A stretch of 9,346 bases of DNA, from assembly GCA_029941175.1 (NCBI GenBank), contig JAPYRM010000029.1, forward strand, positions 1-9,346, read 5' to 3'. The DNA is from Halobacteriales archaeon. Its GTDB lineage: Archaea > Halobacteriota > Halobacteria > Halobacteriales > Hikarchaeaceae. The notes beneath the pieces are model-generated. The model saw only the letters and a program-made list of their open reading frames with translations. It had not been told where the DNA came from and did no database searches. Of this stretch, positions 6,238 to 9,346 are shown piece after piece (position 1 is the stretch's first letter; every line of letters starts with the position of its first letter). The position numbers were made by a program, and so were the translations under genes.

Positions 6238-6988
6238 GTTGATTCCCATAGTAATTGGAATTGTATTGATAGGAGGAATAGTTGGTGCAACATCTATAGG
6301 ACAAGGAGGGATTAGTCAGGCAGAAATTGGAAGTGATGTAACGGTGGAGACGATGGTAACGGAACTGTATATAACAAACACAGGATCTATAGACGTGTGG
6401 ACATTGAGAGGAGAATCTCTGCTCGGGCGCGTAACCTGGACGGTGACAGAAATCAATGCGGCGGATCGCCCCATTGAAGGCTCCAAGAAAATTTATGCGG
6501 GGAAAATTTTCGAGCAAGGGGTTAGTTTAGATGATTCGATTGTGAAGATAAAGGTAGAAGTTTCAGGGACGATTCCAGAAGTGTCAGAATGGCAATATGA
6601 ACCGGAACATAAAGTTTTAGTTATGGAATTATCCCAGGTTCGATTGGGAGGTACAAGTGAGGTAATTGGGACTATAGAAGTTTCACCGTATAATTTAGAG
6701 AGTAAAGCTGCAAGGGAGAGTATAGACAAAGCTAATGTTGTGGTAAGTGAGGTAGACGATGAAGAGGCTAAGCAAACAATCGAAAATGCCATTTCAGCAT
6801 ACAATGCAGGAAACTTTGACAATGCGGAGGATTTGGCAAGGCAATCTGAAGAGAATGCCCTTGCAACAGGAGATAGTAGAGAAAGAAAAGGGTTAATAGT
6901 GAGGATAGTTGGTTTTGTGATTGCGATGGCACTTATTGGTGGAACGATAGTGTGGTATCGGTCTACACGTCACAAAAGTAGACTTTAA
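6215..6988 (+). CDS. Uncharacterised two-anchor membrane protein coupled to cetZ
   Basis: I do not recognise a named family. The 257-residue protein has an N-terminal hydrophobic segment at 9-27 (signal anchor or signal peptide). A polar, beta-rich domain spans about 40-160. A helical, charged stretch (162-217) contains AISAYNAGNFDNAEDLARQS, which resembles one TPR-like helical hairpin. A C-terminal transmembrane helix (227-247) is followed by the basic tail RSTRHKSRL. The most likely topology puts the central domain outside and both short ends in the cytoplasm. The gene overlaps the cetZ end by 23 bases and its stop overlaps the cofC ATG (TAATG), so it is translationally coupled on both sides. 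A role as membrane partner of CetZ is inference from position only. A G-rich run (6204-6210) precedes the ATG in place of a canonical Shine-Dalgarno. Confidence 0.85.
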   Translation: MSWNHYSRLIPIVIGIVLIGGIVGATSIGQGGISQAEIGSDVTVETMVTELYITNTGSIDVWTLRGESLLGRVTWTVTEINAADRPIEGSKKIYAGKIFEQGVSLDDSIVKIKVEVSGTIPEVSEWQYEPEHKVLVMELSQVRLGGTSEVIGTIEVSPYNLESKAARESIDKANVVVSEVDDEEAKQTIENAISAYNAGNFDNAEDLARQSEENALATGDSRERKGLIVRIVGFVIAMALIGGTIVWYRSTRHKSRL

Positions 6989-7611
6989 TGCGAGTTGTAA
7001 TACCGTTTGATCCGCACGATCCAAAAACTAGATTATCAGAAATTCTGACGTCAGATGAGCGTTATGCGTTTGCAAAAATGATGTTAGAAGATGTCACTAT
7101 AGCAGTGAAAAATGCAGGATTAATTCCAGAGATACTATCTACGGAGATCATAGAGAGCCAATGGAAAGTCATAGTAGACGGAAGACCGCTATCTGTTGCG
7201 GTTAATAGTGTACTAGAGAACTCGAAAATGCCCATAGCCATTGTGATGAGTGATTTGGCTATCGCGACTGCAGAATCTATAAGAAAATTGATAGAATCGG
7301 AGGGTGAAATTTCAATTGTACCAGGGAATCTAGGAGGAACTAATGCTTTTGTGACACACAGAGAAGATTTTAGAGTAAATTATCATGGTGCCTCATATCT
7401 TGATCATGTAAAAATAGCAGAAGGTATTGGAGCGAATGTTACCGAGGTAGATTCGTTTAGGCTTGCAACAGATATTGATGTTAAAGAAGATTTGATTGAA
7501 ATATTGATTCATGGGAAGGGAAAGTCTCAGGATTGGTTAATAGAAAATGGGTTTCGTTTAGAAGTACATGGGAAAAATAGAGTTGGGATACATAGGGGAG
7601 AGAAAAGATGA
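6988..7611 (+). CDS. cofC: CofC, 2-phospholactate (or related phospho-acid) guanylyltransferase
   Basis: CofC joins GTP to 2-phospho-L-lactate (or, in some lineages, phosphoenolpyruvate or 3-phosphoglycerate) to give the activated side chain that CofD transfers to Fo during F420 synthesis in the cytoplasm. The 207-residue length is typical. The nucleotidyltransferase start MRVVIPFDPHDPKTRLSEIL shows the PKTRLS block (12-17). Other family blocks are VMSDLA (86-91, D89 for metal), PGNLGGTNAF (112-121), YHGASYLDH (132-140) and FRLATDID (157-164). The start overlaps the preceding stop by one base (TAATG) without a visible Shine-Dalgarno sequence, implying re-initiation after the membrane protein. 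Which phospho-acid it uses cannot be decided from sequence by eye. cofD and cofE are not in the window. Confidence 0.93.
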   Translation: MRVVIPFDPHDPKTRLSEILTSDERYAFAKMMLEDVTIAVKNAGLIPEILSTEIIESQWKVIVDGRPLSVAVNSVLENSKMPIAIVMSDLAIATAESIRKLIESEGEISIVPGNLGGTNAFVTHREDFRVNYHGASYLDHVKIAEGIGANVTEVDSFRLATDIDVKEDLIEILIHGKGKSQDWLIENGFRLEVHGKNRVGIHRGEKR

Positions 7612-7628
7612 GGATGGGGAGAGAAAAG
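7595..7628 (+). repeat. 13-base direct repeat GGGGAGAGAAAAG across the cofC-cofG junction
   Basis: The perfect copies are 7595-7607 and 7616-7628, offset by 21 bases (seven codons), so the reading frame is kept. The first copy encodes the last residues of CofC (GEKR); the second lies in the 18-base gap and forms a purine-rich stretch just before the CofG ATG at 7630. It looks like a short tandem duplication whose second copy may help ribosome binding for cofG. Confidence 0.6.
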
Positions 7629-7629
7629 T

Positions 7630-8688
7630 ATGGAATTTAAACAAAGAGAGGTGAGAGAGTTGCTTTCAGTTACTCCAGAAGATGTGGAGACCAACTCGGA
7701 ATTAACTTATGCTAAAAATGTGTTCATACCATTGACAACAGCTTGTAAGTATACATGTACCTATTGCACTTATTTTGACCCCCCGGGGAAAGCATCACTG
7801 TTATCACCGACAGAAGTGAAGGAGGTTGTCAAAAAGGGGATTAAACTAGGGTGTACAGAAGCACTATTTACTTTTGGAGATGACCCAGATGATAGATACG
7901 TAGAGATTTATAGGAAATTGAATGAGTGGGGTCATGAATCGATACACACATACCTTGAAGAAATGTGTGAAATGTGTCTCGAAGAGGGAATACTTCCACA
8001 TTCCAATCCGGGGGACCAGACAAGAGAACAGATGGAAAAAGTTGCCAGAGTAAATGCTAGTATGGGAGTTATGTTGGAGACAGTAGCAGAGGTTAAAGCT
8101 CATGCGGGTATAAGGAAAAAAAATCCAGAACAGAGGCTCAATACACTGAGAATTGCAGGAGAGCTTAAAGTTCCGTTTACAACTGGAATATTAGTAGGAA
8201 TTGGAGAAACGGAAGAAGACAGAGCGAAAAGTCTTCTCGCCATTCGGGAGATGAATGAAAGGTATGGCCATATACAAGAAGTGATTATACAGCCTGTAGT
8301 TGAAAATATTCGATGGAGGGGAGGAACTCCCTCATTGGATTCTATGCGGAGAGTGGTGAGCATGGCCCGATATTGTTTGCCCCCAGAGGTATCAGTTCAA
8401 GTTCCACCAAATCTAGCTTCAATTAGAAATTTTTTAGATTGTGGAATTGATGATTTGGGAGGAATTTCTCCGGTCACAATCGACCACATAAATCCAGATT
8501 ATGCATGGCCTGCGCTTCAAGAGTTGGATTCAATTGCCACAGATATGGGTGTTTCTCTTAAAGAGAGACTGCCGATATACGATCGTTTTGTAAAAGAAGA
8601 GGGGTGGATATCAAGTGAAATTAAGCAAGCCATAGAAGCAAGAAATGTATCAGGAGAGAGATATCGAAGGATACTCGCTGGTGTATGA
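7630..8688 (+). CDS. cofG: CofG, Fo synthase subunit 1 (radical SAM)
   Basis: CofG is the radical SAM partner that, with CofH, builds 7,8-didemethyl-8-hydroxy-5-deazariboflavin (Fo), the chromophore of F420, from the CofH product. The 352-residue protein carries the 4Fe-4S ligands C39, C43 and C46 in CKYTCTYC (C-x3-C-x2-C). It also has the CofG-typical FTFGDDPDDRY (81-90) and the SAM-barrel motif GILVGIGETEEDR (186-198). The late signature DDLGGISPVTIDHINPDYAWP lies at about 274-294. The in-frame stop at 7609-7611 is followed by no other start codon before ATG 7630, so the start is fixed. It is a separate protein, not the CofG-CofH fusion FbiC of actinobacteria. It lies 18 bases after cofC, and its partner cofH converges on it from the other strand. 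Confidence 0.96.
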   Translation: MEFKQREVRELLSVTPEDVETNSELTYAKNVFIPLTTACKYTCTYCTYFDPPGKASLLSPTEVKEVVKKGIKLGCTEALFTFGDDPDDRYVEIYRKLNEWGHESIHTYLEEMCEMCLEEGILPHSNPGDQTREQMEKVARVNASMGVMLETVAEVKAHAGIRKKNPEQRLNTLRIAGELKVPFTTGILVGIGETEEDRAKSLLAIREMNERYGHIQEVIIQPVVENIRWRGGTPSLDSMRRVVSMARYCLPPEVSVQVPPNLASIRNFLDCGIDDLGGISPVTIDHINPDYAWPALQELDSIATDMGVSLKERLPIYDRFVKEEGWISSEIKQAIEARNVSGERYRRILAGV

Positions 8689-8709
8689 AAATTAGAAAAA
8701 TAGGACGTA
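8689..8709 (-). terminator. Short convergent gap between cofG and cofH with a T-rich end on the cofH side
   Basis: Only 21 bases separate the two stop codons. On the minus strand, the sequence after the cofH stop contains T5 (8700-8696) followed by further T residues, the U-rich form used for archaeal transcription termination. On the plus strand no T-run is present in the gap; the first is T5 at 8736-8740, inside the cofH coding region. Readthrough in both directions would give overlapping 3' ends. Confidence 0.35.
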
Positions 8710-9346
8710 TTAAGAGAAAATTTCCGAGGGAATTGTTTTTGAAAGCATGGGAGTTCCATCGGCTCTTGGGCCAAGAATAGGACCAAATGGTGGACAGTCT
8801 ACATCTAATTCTACAATTCGGTCATAAGTAGTTGTTCGTTCTGCGGGAATTCTACCAATTGCAGTGATCATATCCACATATTCGTTGAAGCTCCGGAACT
8901 GTCCGAACGTCCCTCCTGCCCGGGTGGTGATTTCTTCAGTTAAGAGAGTCCCCATAAAATCATTTGCCCCACAAGATAGCATTTTGAGACCTTGGGAGTC
9001 TCCAAATTTGACCCAAGATGATTGAATGTTATCAATATTATCAAGAAATAATCTAGAAACTGCTATCATTAGTTCATCTTCAGATGGAGTTGCCCCACTA
9101 GAAACAATTCCACGTTTGTGTAAGGGCGTATTTGGATAAACAAAAGAAAGGGGAACAAACTCATTGATCATCTTGGTCCGATCCTGGAGGTCGCGTATGA
9201 CTTCAAGGTGCATTGCTCGGTGCATTTCGTTTTCCACATGCCCATACATAATAGTTGCAGTTAAAGGAAGATTTTCAGCTGCGGCTGCTTCCATGGCATG
9301 GATCCACTCAATAGTGGAGATTTTACCGGGGCAAATAACATCTCGT
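8710..9346 (-). CDS. cofH: CofH, Fo synthase subunit 2 (radical SAM), C-terminal part
   Basis: CofH uses a SAM-derived radical to join tyrosine to 5-amino-6-ribitylaminouracil, giving the compound CofG turns into Fo. Only the last 211 residues are inside the window. The frame is open to the right edge (it reads RDVICPGKISTIEW at the edge), so the internal ATG at 9294 is not the start. The radical SAM cysteine motif lies outside the window. Family blocks seen are TATIMYGHVE, FVPLSFVYPNTPL, WVKFGDSQGLKMLSCGANDF followed by MGTLLTEEITTRAGG, and the end FGPILGPRADGTPML, a form I associate with haloarchaeal CofH. The related menaquinone enzyme MqnE/MqnC group shares some motifs, but pairing with CofG and CofC favours CofH. 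It converges with cofG. Confidence 0.93.
   Translation of the reverse strand, partial: RDVICPGKISTIEWIHAMEAAAAENLPLTATIMYGHVENEMHRAMHLEVIRDLQDRTKMINEFVPLSFVYPNTPLHKRGIVSSGATPSEDELMIAVSRLFLDNIDNIQSSWVKFGDSQGLKMLSCGANDFMGTLLTEEITTRAGGTFGQFRSFNEYVDMITAIGRIPAERTTTYDRIVELDVDCPPFGPILGPRADGTPMLSKTIPSEIFS

Noticed and set aside
9292..9294. ATG at 9294 as the start of CofH
   Set aside because: The frame stays open to 9346 and encodes the CofH-like CPGKI block, so this is an internal methionine of a gene cut by the window edge.

Overview
This window looks like a piece of an archaeal (euryarchaeal) chromosome. It encodes a CetZ-type tubulin, three enzymes of coenzyme F420 synthesis (CofC, CofG and the C-terminal half of CofH), and genes with TATA-like boxes about 27-36 bases before the start codon. 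The order cetZ - small membrane protein - cofC - cofG, and the end of CofH (GPRADGTPML), recall the Haloarchaea. Yet the DNA is AT-rich (about 40% G+C by eye), Gly codons are often GGG or GGA, Arg is often AGA, and the proteins carry ordinary amounts of lysine rather than the acidic surface of extreme halophiles. My best inference is a low-GC, non-halophilic relative of the Haloarchaea, such as the marine Hikarchaeia (Marine Group IV); this is unproven.

Left part (1-2741): a complete UbiD-family prenyl-FMN decarboxylase on the minus strand is divergent from an ornithine-cyclodeaminase/mu-crystallin-like NAD(P) protein on the plus strand. The 101-base gap between them holds a perfect 6-5-6 inverted repeat. 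A possible small gene may begin at the UbiD stop and run off the left edge.

Middle (2777-4842): thymidylate kinase and a small VOC-fold metalloprotein lie head to tail on the minus strand, each with its own TATA-like box. Divergent from tmk is an NDUFA9-like NAD(P)-binding SDR protein on the plus strand.

Right part (4843-9346): after a 180-base gap with a hairpin and a clear TATA box comes a tight plus-strand cluster. It holds cetZ, a two-anchor membrane protein overlapping cetZ by 23 bases, cofC (1-base overlap) and cofG (18-base gap). cofH converges from the minus strand, 21 bases from cofG, and runs off the right edge. CofG and CofH together make the deazaflavin chromophore Fo, and CofC activates the phospholactate-type side chain. 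The window therefore joins F420 synthesis to a cell-shape tubulin in one probable transcript, with an uncharacterised membrane protein between them as the most attractive unknown.

No RNA gene, CRISPR array, insertion sequence or origin is evident, and no gene-free stretch exceeds 180 bases.
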